NCBI RefSeq assembly: GCF_002591915.1
Contig: NZ_NIHB01000005.1
Span: 62,001 to 126,000, forward strand
Source of the DNA: Marinicella litoralis
GTDB lineage: Bacteria > Pseudomonadota > Gammaproteobacteria > Xanthomonadales > Marinicellaceae
Length of the DNA: 64,000 nt
Direction of reading: 5' to 3'
Below the pieces are notes generated by a model. It was not told the DNA's origin, did no database searches, and saw nothing but the letters and a program-made list of their open reading frames with translations. Positions 35,134 through 45,703 of this stretch are shown here, piece after piece; the stretch's first letter is position 1; each line of letters begins with the position of its first letter. The translations under genes and the position numbers were made by a program.

Positions 35134-38100
35134 ATGGCCAAGTTTTTTATAGAAAGACCTGTATTTGCCTGGGTGATTGCCATCATTATTATGTTGGCAG
35201 GCATCTTAGCGATTCGTACTTTGCCGGTTGAACAGTACCCCAAGATAGCGCCACCGACCGTGTCAATTACAGCGGCTTATCCTGGGGCATCGGCTGAAAC
35301 TGTAGAAAATGCAGTCACACAGGTGATAGAACAGCGTTTGACCGGCATTGATCAATTGCGTTATTACAATTCAAGCAGTCAAGACGGTTCTATGAGTATC
35401 AACATTACATTTGAACCAGGTGTTGATCCAGACATTGCACAGGTGCAAACTCAAAACAAAGTACAGGGTGCCGTCAGCTTGTTGCCCCAGGAAGTACAAG
35501 CCCAAGGGGTCACTGTCACCAAGTCAAACGATACGTTCTTGTTGGTGGTTGGTATTTACAGTGAAGATGGCAGTGTTTCTCAAGGGGATTTGGGTGATAT
35601 ATTGGCATCGAATTTCAGAGACCCTTTGTCCAGAATCAATGGCATCGGTAGTGTCACTGTCTTTGGTTCACAACATGCCATGCGCATTTGGTTGGATCCA
35701 GCCAAATTGTTCAGTTACAACATGACTCCAGTTGATGTGCAAAACGCCATCAGACAACAAAATACCGATATTTCTGCCGGTCAACTGGGTGCCTTGCCTG
35801 CGGTTAAAGGACAACAAATCAATGCCACAGTGACGGCTCAATCTAGGTTACAAACAGCTGAAGACTTTCAGAACATCATCCTGCGTGTCAATACGGATGG
35901 TGGCCAAGTGAGGCTAAGTGATGTGGCCAGGGTTGAATTGGGATCAGAGTCCTATGGCACCATTGCCAGGTACAAACGTCAACCCGCCACGGGATTGGCC
36001 GTTTCTTTGGCCACCGGTGCCAATGCCCTGGATACAGCCAATGAAGTGAAAGCCAAGGTGGCCGAGTTGTCAAAATTCTTACCTGAAAATGTCAAAGTCA
36101 TTTATCCATTTGACAGCACACCCTTTATTGAGTTATCAATCAATTCGGTGGTACAAACATTGATCGAGGCGGTGGTTTTGGTGTTTTTTGTGATGCTGTT
36201 GTTTTTACAAAATTTACGCGCCACATTGATTCCAACCATTGCTGTTCCTGTGGTATTGTTGGGTACTTTTGCCATCCTTTCAGCATTTGGTTTTTCAATC
36301 AACGTATTGACCATGTTTGCCATGGTGTTGGCAATTGGCTTGTTGGTGGATGATGCCATTGTGGTGGTGGAAAACGTAGAGCGGGTGATGAGCGAAGAAG
36401 GATTGTCACCCAAAGAAGCCACCAAAAAGTCAATGGAACAGATTACTGGCGCATTGGTCGGTATTGCGGTGGTGTTGTCGGCGGTTTTCATTCCAATGGC
36501 ATTTTTTGCCGGCTCAGCCGGTTCCATTTATCGTCAGTTTTCCATCACCATCGTATCTGCCATGGGCTTATCTGTTCTGGTGGCTTTGGTGTTATCCCCA
36601 TCATTATGCGCGACCTTCTTGAAACAAAGTCATGATGAACATCGCAGGAAATCCACGGGATTTTTTGGTTGGTTCAACCGCCACTTCAATGCCTTGAGAG
36701 CTGGTTATGAAAAAACCATCTCCTACATGGCCAGACGCATCCTGCGTTTCATGTTGCTTTATGGTTTGTTGTTGGCTGTCGTGGCTTATGTGTTTATCAG
36801 TTTGCCCAAATCCTTTTTACCCGATGAAGACCAAGGCACGATGTTCGTGATGGTCAATGCACCAGCAGGAGCAACGGCTGAGCGAACCTTGGAGTCGGTG
36901 AAACAAGTTGAAGACTATATGCTGGAACAGCAGGGTGACAATGTCGAGCATTTGTTTACCATTGTTGGTTTCAGTTTCAGTGGCGCTGCACAAAATGCCG
37001 CCCTTGGCTTTGTGCGCTTGAAAGATTGGTCATTGCGACCAGATGACAACCAAAGTGTGTTTGCCATTGCTGGTCAGGCATACGGTGCTTTTACTCAAAT
37101 AAAAGACGCCAGTGCTTTTGCTTTTTTTCCACCACCCATTCAAGAGCTTGGTAATGCTTCTGGTTTTGATTTTCAATTGGTAGACAAGGCCGGCTTGGGC
37201 CATGAAGCTTTGATGAATGCGCGCAATCAGTTTCTTGGGGCCGCAGCACAAAACTCTCAACTTGTAGGGGTTAGACCCAATGGCTTAAATGATGTACCAC
37301 AATTCAAAATCAACATAGACAATGAAAAAGCTTCGTCGATGGGTTTGTCATTAAGCGACATCAATGGCACCTTACAAATTGCTTGGGGTTCTCGCTATGT
37401 CAATGACTTCTTGGACAAAGGAAAAATCAAAAAAGTATTCCTTCAGTCTGATGCGCCGCATCGAATGAAACCAGAAGACTTGTCTTTGTGGTACGTAAAA
37501 AACAACCAAGGTGAGATGGTGGCTTTTAATCGCTTTGCTGAGACTGAGTGGGTTTATGGTTCACCTAAATTAGAGCGCTTTAATGGCGAGTCATCGGTCA
37601 ATGTGCAAGGTTCAGCAGCACCAGGGGTCAGTACCGGTGAAGCCATGGATGCGGTCCAAGGCTTGGTTGATCAATTGCCTGAAGGCATCGAGCTGGCCTG
37701 GTCAGGTCTGTCTTACGAAGAAAAACAAAGTGGTTCACAAGCGCCGGCATTGTATGCCTTGTCTGTGTTGATTGTCTTTTTGAGTTTAGCGGCTTTGTAT
37801 GAAAGTTGGGCGGTGCCAATTGCAGTTATTTTGGCGGTGCCCTTGGGCATTTTAGGTGCGGTGATAGCCAGTCGTATGTTTGGTTTGTCCAATGATGTGT
37901 ATTTTCAAGTGGCGCTGTTAACCACCGTTGGCTTGGCATCGAAGAACGCCATTTTGATTGTCGAATTTGCCAAAGAATTGAAAGACCAAGGTGTCGAATT
38001 GTTGGAAGCGGTGGCGACAGCAGCCAAGCAGCGATTCAGACCCATCATCATGACATCACTGGCCTTTATCTTGGGGGTTACACCTTTGGCACTGTCCAGT

Positions 38101-38238
38101 GGCGCAGGTGCCGCCAGTCAAAATGCCATAGGCATCGCAGTGATGGGTGGCATGATTGCATCAACAGTGCTGGCTATTTTGTTTGTTCCCATGTTTTATG
38201 TGTTGGTTCAAAAAGTATTCAGAAAACAAAAAGATTAA
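35134..38238 (+). CDS. RND multidrug efflux transporter, inner-membrane pump
   Basis: A 1034-residue HAE1-type RND pump of the AcrB/MexB family. The N-terminus 'FFIERPVFAWVIAIIIMLAG' and porter region 'GIGSVTVFGSQHAMRIWLDP' are typical. The proton-relay aspartates are present in membrane helix 4 ('GLLVDDAIVVVENVERVM'). 'FPIMAFFAGS'-like 'IPMAFFAGSAGSIYRQF' and the C-terminal 'ASKNAILIVEFAKEL' also match. It would export drugs or bile-like compounds using proton motive force. Substrates cannot be deduced. Confidence 0.95.
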   Translation: MAKFFIERPVFAWVIAIIIMLAGILAIRTLPVEQYPKIAPPTVSITAAYPGASAETVENAVTQVIEQRLTGIDQLRYYNSSSQDGSMSINITFEPGVDPDIAQVQTQNKVQGAVSLLPQEVQAQGVTVTKSNDTFLLVVGIYSEDGSVSQGDLGDILASNFRDPLSRINGIGSVTVFGSQHAMRIWLDPAKLFSYNMTPVDVQNAIRQQNTDISAGQLGALPAVKGQQINATVTAQSRLQTAEDFQNIILRVNTDGGQVRLSDVARVELGSESYGTIARYKRQPATGLAVSLATGANALDTANEVKAKVAELSKFLPENVKVIYPFDSTPFIELSINSVVQTLIEAVVLVFFVMLLFLQNLRATLIPTIAVPVVLLGTFAILSAFGFSINVLTMFAMVLAIGLLVDDAIVVVENVERVMSEEGLSPKEATKKSMEQITGALVGIAVVLSAVFIPMAFFAGSAGSIYRQFSITIVSAMGLSVLVALVLSPSLCATFLKQSHDEHRRKSTGFFGWFNRHFNALRAGYEKTISYMARRILRFMLLYGLLLAVVAYVFISLPKSFLPDEDQGTMFVMVNAPAGATAERTLESVKQVEDYMLEQQGDNVEHLFTIVGFSFSGAAQNAALGFVRLKDWSLRPDDNQSVFAIAGQAYGAFTQIKDASAFAFFPPPIQELGNASGFDFQLVDKAGLGHEALMNARNQFLGAAAQNSQLVGVRPNGLNDVPQFKINIDNEKASSMGLSLSDINGTLQIAWGSRYVNDFLDKGKIKKVFLQSDAPHRMKPEDLSLWYVKNNQGEMVAFNRFAETEWVYGSPKLERFNGESSVNVQGSAAPGVSTGEAMDAVQGLVDQLPEGIELAWSGLSYEEKQSGSQAPALYALSVLIVFLSLAALYESWAVPIAVILAVPLGILGAVIASRMFGLSNDVYFQVALLTTVGLASKNAILIVEFAKELKDQGVELLEAVATAAKQRFRPIIMTSLAFILGVTPLALSSGAGAASQNAIGIAVMGGMIASTVLAILFVPMFYVLVQKVFRKQKD

Positions 38239-38263
38239 TTACCCACAAGTTTGACCTTTTTGG

Positions 38264-38296
38264 CGCCCGTTTCATGCGAATGATTCGGGCGTTTTT
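38264..38296 (+). terminator. Terminator after the RND pump
   Basis: CGCCCG (38264-38269) pairs with CGGGCG (38286-38291), with an inner CAT/ATG pair in the loop, followed by five T. Confidence 0.7.
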
Positions 38297-38380
38297 GTCA
38301 GGAAAGAATTCATTCTGGCGGCCACTGTTTTTAGTTATAATCATTGGCATTCATAACAAAAAAATAAAGGGGTATCAGGT

Positions 38381-40405
38381 ATGAAGTCAGATCAACCAGT
38401 GGTTTCCGCTGACAGAAACATTGCAGAATTAACCATCAAAGCACTGATTTTAGGTGCCTTGTTATCGATGGTGTTGGCAGCGGCCAATGCTTACATTGGT
38501 TTGTTGGTGGGTTTAACGGTTTCAGCTTCGATTCCGGCTGCTGCGGTTTCAATGGGTTTATTGCGTATGTTCAAGCGATCGACCATCTTAGAAAACAACA
38601 TGGTACAGACTGCTGCATCGGCCGGTGAGTCGTTGGTGGCTGGCATTATATTCACCATTCCTGCTTTGGTGATGATGAAAGCATGGGCAGGTTACGAATA
38701 TGGACCGATGGTAGCGATTGCAATTGTTGGTGGTATTTTGGGTGTGGCATTCACCATTCCATTGCGTCGAGCCTTGATTGTTGAAGCCAAGTTAAAGTTT
38801 CCAGAAGGCGTCGCCACCGCAGCCGTTTTGCAGACTGGTGGGATTGAAAATGACCGCAGCAAGAAAATTGCCAATAAAATTGCAGATGCTGGCTTTGCCA
38901 CTTTGTTAAAAGGCGCCTTGATCGGTGGGGTGGTTAAACTGCTTGAATCTGGTTTAGGTGTATTGGCTTCTGGTGTTTCCGCAACCAAAGCATTTTTTGG
39001 CGGTAAATACCTGTTTATGGGCGATGTAACTTTGAGTCCTGCCTTGTTGGGTGTGGGTTATATTGTTGGTTTAAACATTGCGTTTTTGGTGTTTTTAGGT
39101 GGTGCCCTGGGTACTTTAATTGGGGTGCCATTGAATTGGGCCTTTAATGGTGATGCCATCATGTTAGCCACTGGCATTGATTCAGCCAAATCAATGGCCG
39201 AATTGAGCTCGGCAGAATGGGGACAAATTGCCGGTCAGTCGTGGCAAAATTGTCGACGCATTGGTGTGGGTGCAATGATGATAGGTGGATTGTGGTCACT
39301 GATCAGTTTGGCCAAACCCTTGTGGCAAGGTGTGGCAGCCAGTATCAAAGCCTACAAAGACAGCAAAGGCGAGGGTGGTGGTCTAGCAAGAACTGAATTT
39401 GATACGCCGATTCACTTTGTTGGCATCGTGGTATTGGTCGCCATTGTTCCGGTATTTTTAATCTTCAAAAATGCACTGGGGGTTTATCCTGATGCGAACT
39501 TCATCGCAGCGGTTATGACTGTGTTGATGTTGGTGTTTGGTTTTATTTTTGCTTCGGTGGCCGGTTACATGGCTGGCTTGGTCGGCTCATCAAACAATCC
39601 GATTTCAGGTGTGACCATTGCAACCGTCATTGTCTCTGCCCTGATTTTGTTACAGTTGATGGGCAATGATGGCATGGCTGCCACCTTAGGCCCCATAGCC
39701 GTTATATTTTTGGCTGGCTTGATTTGTTCGGCGGCAGCCATTGCTGGCGATAACATGCAAGACCTTAAATGTGGTCATGTGGTCGGGGCAACTCCTTGGA
39801 AACAGCAGGTGTTTCAAGTCGTGGGTGTGGTCGCAGCCGCCTTGGTGATTCCATTTGTCTTGAACATACTTGACCAAGGTTATGGCATTGGTCGTGTGTC
39901 ACCAATAAATCCAAGTGCAACCATGTTGGCAGCGCCACAAGCGGGATTGATGCAAGCATTGGCCAGCGGTATTTTTGGCGCCGGTATTGAATGGGGTTTC
40001 ATCTTTATTGGATTTGGCTTGGCTGTGGTATTGATTGTCTTGGATAAAATTCAAGAGAAACGCGGTTCAAGTTTCCGTTTTCCAGTTTTGGCAGTGGCGG
40101 TGGGCGTGTATCTACCCTTGGGTTTGTCAGTACCGATTTTCATTGGTGGTATATTGGCGCACCTATTGAAGAAAAAAGCGGCCCAACAATCGACTGAGAA
40201 ACAACAAGTCAAAGAATCCAGTGGTTTGTTATTGGCATCAGGTTTAATCACTGGAGAAGCCCTGATGGGTGTATTGGTGGCAGTGGCTGCGGTCAGCTTC
40301 CAAGGCATGGTGCCATTCCTGACATTCAGTGGGGCTTGGTGGTGTGGTGTGGCCGTGTTTGTTGCTGTTATTTACTACATATACAACAAAGTTCAGCGCA
40401 GTTAA
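38381..40405 (+). CDS. OPT family oligopeptide transporter
   Basis: A 674-residue polytopic membrane protein of the OPT superfamily. The signatures are 'LGALLSMVLAAANAYIGLLV' at the N-terminus, 'NNMVQTAASAGESLVAGIIF', 'KFPEGVATAAVLQTGG' and 'AGDNMQDLKCGHVVGATPWK'. About 14-16 membrane segments are expected. Members import small peptides or metal chelates using a proton gradient; the substrate is not deducible. It is a single-gene unit with GGGG upstream of the ATG and a terminator downstream. Confidence 0.92.
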   Translation: MKSDQPVVSADRNIAELTIKALILGALLSMVLAAANAYIGLLVGLTVSASIPAAAVSMGLLRMFKRSTILENNMVQTAASAGESLVAGIIFTIPALVMMKAWAGYEYGPMVAIAIVGGILGVAFTIPLRRALIVEAKLKFPEGVATAAVLQTGGIENDRSKKIANKIADAGFATLLKGALIGGVVKLLESGLGVLASGVSATKAFFGGKYLFMGDVTLSPALLGVGYIVGLNIAFLVFLGGALGTLIGVPLNWAFNGDAIMLATGIDSAKSMAELSSAEWGQIAGQSWQNCRRIGVGAMMIGGLWSLISLAKPLWQGVAASIKAYKDSKGEGGGLARTEFDTPIHFVGIVVLVAIVPVFLIFKNALGVYPDANFIAAVMTVLMLVFGFIFASVAGYMAGLVGSSNNPISGVTIATVIVSALILLQLMGNDGMAATLGPIAVIFLAGLICSAAAIAGDNMQDLKCGHVVGATPWKQQVFQVVGVVAAALVIPFVLNILDQGYGIGRVSPINPSATMLAAPQAGLMQALASGIFGAGIEWGFIFIGFGLAVVLIVLDKIQEKRGSSFRFPVLAVAVGVYLPLGLSVPIFIGGILAHLLKKKAAQQSTEKQQVKESSGLLLASGLITGEALMGVLVAVAAVSFQGMVPFLTFSGAWWCGVAVFVAVIYYIYNKVQRS

Positions 40406-40420
40406 GCGATTACAGCCGGT

Positions 40421-40447
40421 AAAAAGGGCGTTTTAAACGCCCTTTTT
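40421..40447. terminator. Bidirectional terminator
   Basis: An inverted repeat with arms AAAAAGGGCGTTT and AAACGCCCTTTTT between the convergent OPT and enoyl-CoA hydratase genes. The loop is very tight, so the innermost pairs open. Confidence 0.8.
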
Positions 40448-40475
40448 TGGTTTTCATTTAATGATTATTATGGCT

Positions 40476-41252
40476 TTATTTGCCTTGGAATTTGGCTTTG
40501 CGCTTTTCTAAAAATGCGCTGGTGCCTTCATTTTTGTCTGCTGAAGCACAGCAAATACCAAAGGCTTTGACTTCATAATCCAAAGCATCAGGTAGGGCGC
40601 ATTCCAGGCCTTTGTTGATGGCATCTATGGTCATGCTCAAAGCAATTGGCGCAGAGGCAGCCAACTGCTGTGCCACTTGCGTGACTGATGCCATTAACTC
40701 ACCTTGGGGTACCACCCAATTAATCAGGCCGATGTGTTCGGCTTTGTCAGCTGAAACCATGTCTCCCAATAAATTCATTTCCATGGATTTGCTTTTGCCG
40801 ACCAATCGAGTCAAGCGTTGGGTGCCACCAAATCCAGGTATGACGCCCAATTTGATTTCTGGTTGGCCAAATTTGGCATTGTCAGAGGCGATTCTTAAAT
40901 GACAAGCCATGGCCAGTTCACAGCCGCCACCCAAAGCAAAACCGTTGACGGCCGCGATGACCGGCTTGCCACAGTTTTCAATGTGATTGAACACGGATTG
41001 ACCAAAACGGGCAAATTTCATACCGGTCATGGCATCAGTGGTGGCCAATTCGGATATGTCCGCACCGGCAACAAACGCTTTATCACCAGAACCAGTGATG
41101 ACGATACAAGCGACGTTGTCATCATCCGCCGCACCTTGGATGATGGTGTCTAATTCCTTTAAGGTGGCTTGGTTTAAAGCATTCAATTTATCAGGTCGAT
41201 TGATGGTGATGGTTAAGATGTTGTTTTCAAGCTGTGATAGGACGTTGGCCAT
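40476..41252 (-). CDS. Enoyl-CoA hydratase/isomerase family protein
   Basis: A 258-residue crotonase-fold protein. The CoA-binding and oxyanion-hole segments 'AFVAGADISEL' and 'AVNGFALGGGCELAMACH' are clear. Both catalytic glutamates are present, one in 'GGGCELAMA' and one in 'FGQPEIKLGVIPGFGGTQRL'. It most resembles short-chain enoyl-CoA hydratase (crotonase, PaaF/FadB-like). It stands alone, so the pathway (fatty acid or amino acid degradation) cannot be fixed. Confidence 0.92.
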   Translation of the reverse strand: MANVLSQLENNILTITINRPDKLNALNQATLKELDTIIQGAADDDNVACIVITGSGDKAFVAGADISELATTDAMTGMKFARFGQSVFNHIENCGKPVIAAVNGFALGGGCELAMACHLRIASDNAKFGQPEIKLGVIPGFGGTQRLTRLVGKSKSMEMNLLGDMVSADKAEHIGLINWVVPQGELMASVTQVAQQLAASAPIALSMTIDAINKGLECALPDALDYEVKAFGICCASADKNEGTSAFLEKRKAKFQGK

Positions 41253-41391
41253 GATTGATTAGATTGATTTTAAGGAAGTGAAATTATACCAACAAACACG
41301 GTCTGGCCTCAATTCATTATGTTTTTGTTAAATCAAGGCTCATTCGGCGTTGATCCGTGGATTAAATGAACTTATTAGTTACTCGCTTGTC

Positions 41392-41420
41392 TTGTTTAAC
41401 TCTAATGCCTGACGTACAAT
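41392..41420 (+). promoter_or_regulatory. Candidate sigma-70 promoter of the FkpA-like gene
   Basis: TTGTTT (41392-41397), 17-bp spacer, TACAAT (41415-41420), 30 bp before the ATG. Confidence 0.55.
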
Positions 41421-41449
41421 ACGCGGCTGAATTTGTTAAGAGGTTTTGA

Positions 41450-42178
41450 ATGAAAAAATTAATTACATTGATGTTTTTGACCACAGCATTTATCGCTGTA
41501 GCTCAAACAGAACAAGCAATACCAAAAAGCGCAGACATCACGTTTGACAAGGCTGCTGCTTCTTATGCCATCGGTTTTCGCATGGGTTTGCAAATGGCTG
41601 GCCGTGAAGGCAGTGCTTTTGATGTTGATATTGACCAAGCCATCAAAGGCTTGAAAGAAGGTGCCGCCAAAAGTGAGCCAAGCATCGATAAAGAGGCGAT
41701 GGCTACTGCATACGCCAATTACCAACAAAAACTGCAATTGTTCCAACGTGAAGAATATTTGGCCATGGCTGCCCAAAGTCAAAAACGCAGTGACGACTTT
41801 TTGGCACAAAACAGATCTAAAACAGGCATCAAGGAATTGGCCTCAGGTATTCAATACCGTGTGATCGAAGCTGGTTCAGGTAAAAACGCCAGTTTAGACA
41901 ACACTGTTAAGGTTCATTACAGTGGTAAATTAATCGGCACAGAAGTGTTCGATAACTACCAAGAATTTGACAGCACTTACAAAAATGGTCAGCCATTAGA
42001 AATGGACATGAAACAAATTGGCATGCCAGGTTGGAGAGAAATCATTCCAATGATGAAAGCAGGCGATAAATGGCAAGTATTTATCCCACCAGAAATGGCA
42101 TACGGTGTGAAAGGACAAGGTCCTATCGGGCCTAATGAAGTTTTGGTTTTTGATGTGCACTTACTTGAAATCAAATAA
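41450..42178 (+). CDS. FKBP-type peptidyl-prolyl isomerase, FkpA/Mip-like
   Basis: A 242-residue exported proline isomerase. A signal peptide (residues 1-18, MKKLITLMFLTTAFIAVA) is followed by the helical dimerisation domain ('ASYAIGFRMGLQMAGREG', about 35-125) and the FKBP domain (about 130-242, 'NTVKVHYSGKLIGTEVFDN', 'MPGWREIIPMMKAGDKWQVF', 'IPPEMAYGVKG', 'VLVFDVHLLEIK'). It acts as a periplasmic folding helper. 'DSTYKNGQPLEM' replaces the more common DSSYxRGxPxxF. It is followed by a terminator. Confidence 0.93.
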   Translation: MKKLITLMFLTTAFIAVAQTEQAIPKSADITFDKAAASYAIGFRMGLQMAGREGSAFDVDIDQAIKGLKEGAAKSEPSIDKEAMATAYANYQQKLQLFQREEYLAMAAQSQKRSDDFLAQNRSKTGIKELASGIQYRVIEAGSGKNASLDNTVKVHYSGKLIGTEVFDNYQEFDSTYKNGQPLEMDMKQIGMPGWREIIPMMKAGDKWQVFIPPEMAYGVKGQGPIGPNEVLVFDVHLLEIK

Positions 42179-42205
42179 ATACAGCTGACACTGTAAAGAT
42201 CGAAG

Positions 42206-42232
42206 AGGCAAGTTGCAGAACTTGCCTTTTTT
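42206..42232 (+). terminator. Terminator after the FkpA-like gene
   Basis: A 9-bp perfect stem (42206-42214 with 42219-42227, loop GCAG) followed by T6, ten bases before the next ATG. Confidence 0.88.
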
Positions 42233-42242
42233 GCTTTCTGCC

Positions 42243-42821
42243 ATGGAAAATTTCAGTCAAAAAGTTAAGCCGCACCTCAATCAAAGTTTGATTGACGAAG
42301 ACCTGTGGACAGGTGCGCCTGGCGAGATGGAACGCGCGGCAGCGGTGTTGTTTCCATTTTATTGGAAACAGAATGAGCCTTGGGTCTTGTTGACGCAGAG
42401 GAATGCCGATTTAAAACACCATTCTGGGCAAGTCAGTTTTCCGGGTGGTGGTTATGAAGCCCATGATAAAAACATCAAACAAACCGCTTTGCGCGAGACC
42501 CATGAAGAAATTGGGATTGAAGCTGGCTTGGTTGATGTGTGGGGGTTTTTAGATGGAATTGCATCAATCAGTGGCTTTCATGTCACGCCATTTGTTGGCG
42601 AAATCAAGGACGTTTCACAGCTGGTGATTGATGAAAATGAAGTAGATAGGGCCTTTGGTGTACCGTTCTCGTTTTTCCAAAATCGAGACAACCGGGTTAA
42701 AAACAAAGTGAAGACACCTTTTGGTGATCGACATTACTATGTTTTTGATTACAAAGGTGATGTGATTTGGGGCTTAACTGCACAAATCATTGTACAATTA
42801 GTCGATAGAATAAATAAATAA
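42243..42821 (+). CDS. NUDIX CoA pyrophosphatase, NudL-like
   Basis: A 192-residue NUDIX hydrolase of the CoA pyrophosphatase group. The group-specific segment '[20 protein letters not shown]' precedes the Nudix box, whose core reads '[12 protein letters not shown]'. The first glutamate of the generic box (G-x5-E) is not at its usual place, as in related CoA pyrophosphatases. It is expected to cleave CoA to 3',5'-ADP and phosphopantetheine. ATG 42243 is used because the upstream TTG lies in the terminator. It lies four bases before miaB, so it probably shares that transcript. Confidence 0.88.
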   Translation: MENFSQKVKPHLNQSLIDEDLWTGAPGEMERAAAVLFPFYWKQNEPWVLLTQRNADLKHHSGQVSFPGGGYEAHDKNIKQTALRETHEEIGIEAGLVDVWGFLDGIASISGFHVTPFVGEIKDVSQLVIDENEVDRAFGVPFSFFQNRDNRVKNKVKTPFGDRHYYVFDYKGDVIWGLTAQIIVQLVDRINK

Positions 42822-42825
42822 GCTT

Positions 42826-44160
42826 ATGAGTGGTAAAGTTTTTATAAGAACACATGGTTGTCAGATGAATGAATACGATTCTGACAAGATGCAAGACGTG
42901 TTGCTGAAGTCGCATGGCTTAAGCATCACTGATGTGGAAGAAGATGCTGATGTGATTTTGATCAACACCTGTTCAATCCGTGAAAAAGCACAAGAAAAAG
43001 TATTTTCTCAATTAGGCCGTTGGCGCAAAATCAAAGAGAAAAATCCAGATGTCATCATTGGAGTGGGTGGCTGTGTCGCTTCACAAGAAGGGGAAGCCAT
43101 CATCAAGCGAGCGCCTTATGTGGATTTGGTGTTTGGGCCACAAACCATTCATCGATTGCCAGAATTGTTGAATGAGCGCAATAAACAACAAAAGCCGCAG
43201 GTAGACATTTCATTTCCTGAAATTGAAAAGTTCGATAACTTACCTAAACCCCGTAAAGACGGTCCATCTGCCTTTGTTTCAATCATGGAAGGATGCAGTA
43301 AATACTGTTCGTTTTGTGTGGTGCCCTATACCCGTGGTGAAGAAATGTCACGTCCAATGGATGGTGTGCTGTCTGAAATCATGCAATTGGCCGAACAAGG
43401 CGTAAAGGAAGTTAACTTATTGGGACAGAATGTCAATGCCTACAGGGGCTTATCACATGATGGTGACATTGTTGATTTGGCGTTGTTGATTCACTATGTG
43501 GCTGCCATTGAAGGCATTGAGCGCATTCGTTTCACCACTTCACATCCCGTTGAATTCACCGATGGCTTGATTGAAGCATTCCGTGATGTACCAGAGTTGG
43601 CCAACTACCTACACTTGCCAGTACAGAGTGGTTCTGATCGCGTTTTGTCAATGATGAAACGGGGACACACCGCTTTGGAATACAAACAGAAGATTCGTAA
43701 ATTACGTGAAGTCAGGCCTGACATCAGTTTGTCTTCTGATTTTATCGTAGGATTTCCTGGTGAGACTGCCAAGGATTTTGATGACACCATCAAATTAATC
43801 ACAGACATTGGCTTTGATCAATCATTCAGCTTTATTTATTCAGCGCGGCCTGGGACACCGGCCTCTTCGATGCCTGATTTGGTGTCTATGGAAGAGAAAA
43901 AAGCCCGCTTGCAAAAATTACAAGCCACCATCAATGAAATGGCGGCCAAAATCAGCCAAGAAATGGTAGGCAGCACCCAGAGAATACTGGTCGAAGGCAC
44001 CTCTAAGTGGTCTGATGAAGAATTGTCTGGTAAAACAGAAAACAACCGTGTGGTCAACTTTGCTGGCCCCAAACGTTTGGTAGGTGAAATGGTCGATGTG
44101 GTCATCACCGAAGCTTTAAGAAACTCATTAAGAGGTCGTATTCTAATCAATGATGAATGA
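42826..44160 (+). CDS. miaB: tRNA-2-methylthio-N6-dimethylallyladenosine synthase
   Basis: A 444-residue radical-SAM methylthiotransferase that adds the methylthio group to i6A37 of tRNAs. The N-terminal domain holds the auxiliary-cluster cysteines C12, C49 and C83 ('[12 protein letters not shown]', '[10 protein letters not shown]', 'GVGGCVASQ'). The SAM cluster is C157, C161 and C164 in '[17 protein letters not shown]'. A C-terminal TRAM domain ('[15 protein letters not shown]') binds RNA. Length and all cysteines are standard. Confidence 0.96.
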   Translation: MSGKVFIRTHGCQMNEYDSDKMQDVLLKSHGLSITDVEEDADVILINTCSIREKAQEKVFSQLGRWRKIKEKNPDVIIGVGGCVASQEGEAIIKRAPYVDLVFGPQTIHRLPELLNERNKQQKPQVDISFPEIEKFDNLPKPRKDGPSAFVSIMEGCSKYCSFCVVPYTRGEEMSRPMDGVLSEIMQLAEQGVKEVNLLGQNVNAYRGLSHDGDIVDLALLIHYVAAIEGIERIRFTTSHPVEFTDGLIEAFRDVPELANYLHLPVQSGSDRVLSMMKRGHTALEYKQKIRKLREVRPDISLSSDFIVGFPGETAKDFDDTIKLITDIGFDQSFSFIYSARPGTPASSMPDLVSMEEKKARLQKLQATINEMAAKISQEMVGSTQRILVEGTSKWSDEELSGKTENNRVVNFAGPKRLVGEMVDVVITEALRNSLRGRILINDE

Positions 44161-45124
44161 AATAAAAGAGCAGGGAAGCACGAACTCCACCGTTCGTAAC
44201 ATGGAAATTTCTGACTTAAGCAATGGTGCCTTGGCCAATTTATATGGCCACCATGATGCCCACCTTAAACAGTTGTCAGAACACACCCAAACTGACATTC
44301 ACGCCCGCGGCAATAAATTTCAAATAGAAGGCGGTGTTAGCCATGTAGAACATGCAGCCAAAATGCTGTTCTTGTTGGTTAAAGAAGCCAGAAAAGAGGC
44401 ATTGAATCCAGAAATTGTGCACGTTATTTTGGCAGGTAATGCCACCAAACCGGATTATGAGCCACAAGAAGTGGCGATCAAAACCAAAGCGGGTGTAATC
44501 ACCGGACGTTCTGACAATCAGAAAGAGTATCTACATAACATCGTCACCCATGACATCAATTTCGGCATTGGTCCGGCAGGCACCGGAAAAACCTACTTGG
44601 CCGTGGCTTGTGCGGTTGAAGCTTATATGAATGATCGGGTGCGCCGTTTGGTATTGGTCCGACCTGCTGTTGAAGCGGGTGAGCGATTGGGATTTCTGCC
44701 TGGTGATTTGAGCGACAAAGTGGACCCATATCTGCGTCCCTTGTACGATGCTTTGTATGACATGTTGGGTAACAACAAAGTTGAAAAAATGCTGGAAAAA
44801 AACGAAATCGAAATTGCACCATTGGCCTTTATGCGCGGTCGTACTTTGAATGATGCTTATGTGATTTTGGATGAAGCACAAAATACCACAGTCGAACAAA
44901 TGAAAATGTTCCTGACCCGTACCGGTTTCAACACCACGGTAGTGGTGACCGGTGACATCACCCAAGTTGATTTGCGCCCAGGTGAAAAATCTGGTTTGAA
45001 ACATGCCATGGATATCTTACAAGACATCAAAGGCATCAGCTTCAGCTGGTTTAAATCCAAAGACGTGGTCAGACATTCGTTGGTACAAAAAATTGTTGAT
45101 GCTTACGACAACCAGAAAAAATAA
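44150..45124 (+). CDS. ybeZ: PhoH family ATPase, YbeZ-like
   Basis: A 324-residue PhoH-like protein. Walker A is '[13 protein letters not shown]' (141-153) and Walker B '[11 protein letters not shown]'; '[18 protein letters not shown]' is the family hallmark. An N-terminal KH-like region precedes the ATPase. It overlaps miaB by 11 bases and lies 17 bp before ybeY, the conserved ybeZ-ybeY pair. YbeZ is thought to work with YbeY in RNA metabolism. Confidence 0.94.
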   Translation: MMNEIKEQGSTNSTVRNMEISDLSNGALANLYGHHDAHLKQLSEHTQTDIHARGNKFQIEGGVSHVEHAAKMLFLLVKEARKEALNPEIVHVILAGNATKPDYEPQEVAIKTKAGVITGRSDNQKEYLHNIVTHDINFGIGPAGTGKTYLAVACAVEAYMNDRVRRLVLVRPAVEAGERLGFLPGDLSDKVDPYLRPLYDALYDMLGNNKVEKMLEKNEIEIAPLAFMRGRTLNDAYVILDEAQNTTVEQMKMFLTRTGFNTTVVVTGDITQVDLRPGEKSGLKHAMDILQDIKGISFSWFKSKDVVRHSLVQKIVDAYDNQKK

Positions 45125-45141
45125 GCGTCAGAGGATTCAGT

Positions 45142-45585
45142 ATGATTAGCCTCGAATTAATCAACGAAAACAACTTGGCAGCACCTGATTCTGCCCAATT
45201 CCAAATTTGGTTGAATCAGGTTGCTGAAAAACTGAACATCACTGGCGAAATTTGTATCAAGATTGTGGATGAAACTGAAAGCCACGATTTAAACCACAGC
45301 TACCGTGGCATAGCCAAGCCGACCAATGTATTGTCCTTCCCTGCCGAAATACCTGATTTCGTTGAGTCCACCCATTTAGGCGACCTCGCGATTTGTGCGC
45401 CGGTGGTCATCAGAGAGTCAGTAGATCAAAACAAACCAGCGGTCAACCATTGGGCCCACATGAGCATCCACGGCACCTTGCATTTATTGGGTTATGATCA
45501 CATCGAAGATGTCGATGCTGAGGAGATGGAAACTCTGGAAATAGAGTTGTTGAAAGCATTGGGTATGGTTGATCCATACCATTGA
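45142..45585 (+). CDS. ybeY: Endoribonuclease YbeY
   Basis: A 147-residue zinc-dependent rRNA maturation and quality-control factor. The metal site is 'HGTLHLLGYDH' (H110, H114, H120). The conserved 'SYRGIAKPTNVLSFP' precedes 'LGDLAICAPVV'. In many relatives corC (ybeX) and lnt follow; here a DUF1428 gene follows instead, so the block is cut short. Confidence 0.95.
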   Translation: MISLELINENNLAAPDSAQFQIWLNQVAEKLNITGEICIKIVDETESHDLNHSYRGIAKPTNVLSFPAEIPDFVESTHLGDLAICAPVVIRESVDQNKPAVNHWAHMSIHGTLHLLGYDHIEDVDAEEMETLEIELLKALGMVDPYH

Positions 45586-45703
45586 ATTTTCAATCGTTTA
45601 AAAACCCCTGACACCCATGGTTGGTATTGGCCAATAGCTGATCAATCCTTGTTGTATAATTTACTGGACAATTTACCTGGCATAACGCCAGCAGGAGGAA
45701 ACG

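Noticed and set aside
44531-45004. A 157-residue minus-strand frame opposite the PhoH-like gene
   Set aside because: It is antisense to a strongly conserved ATPase, with no family match and no ribosome site.
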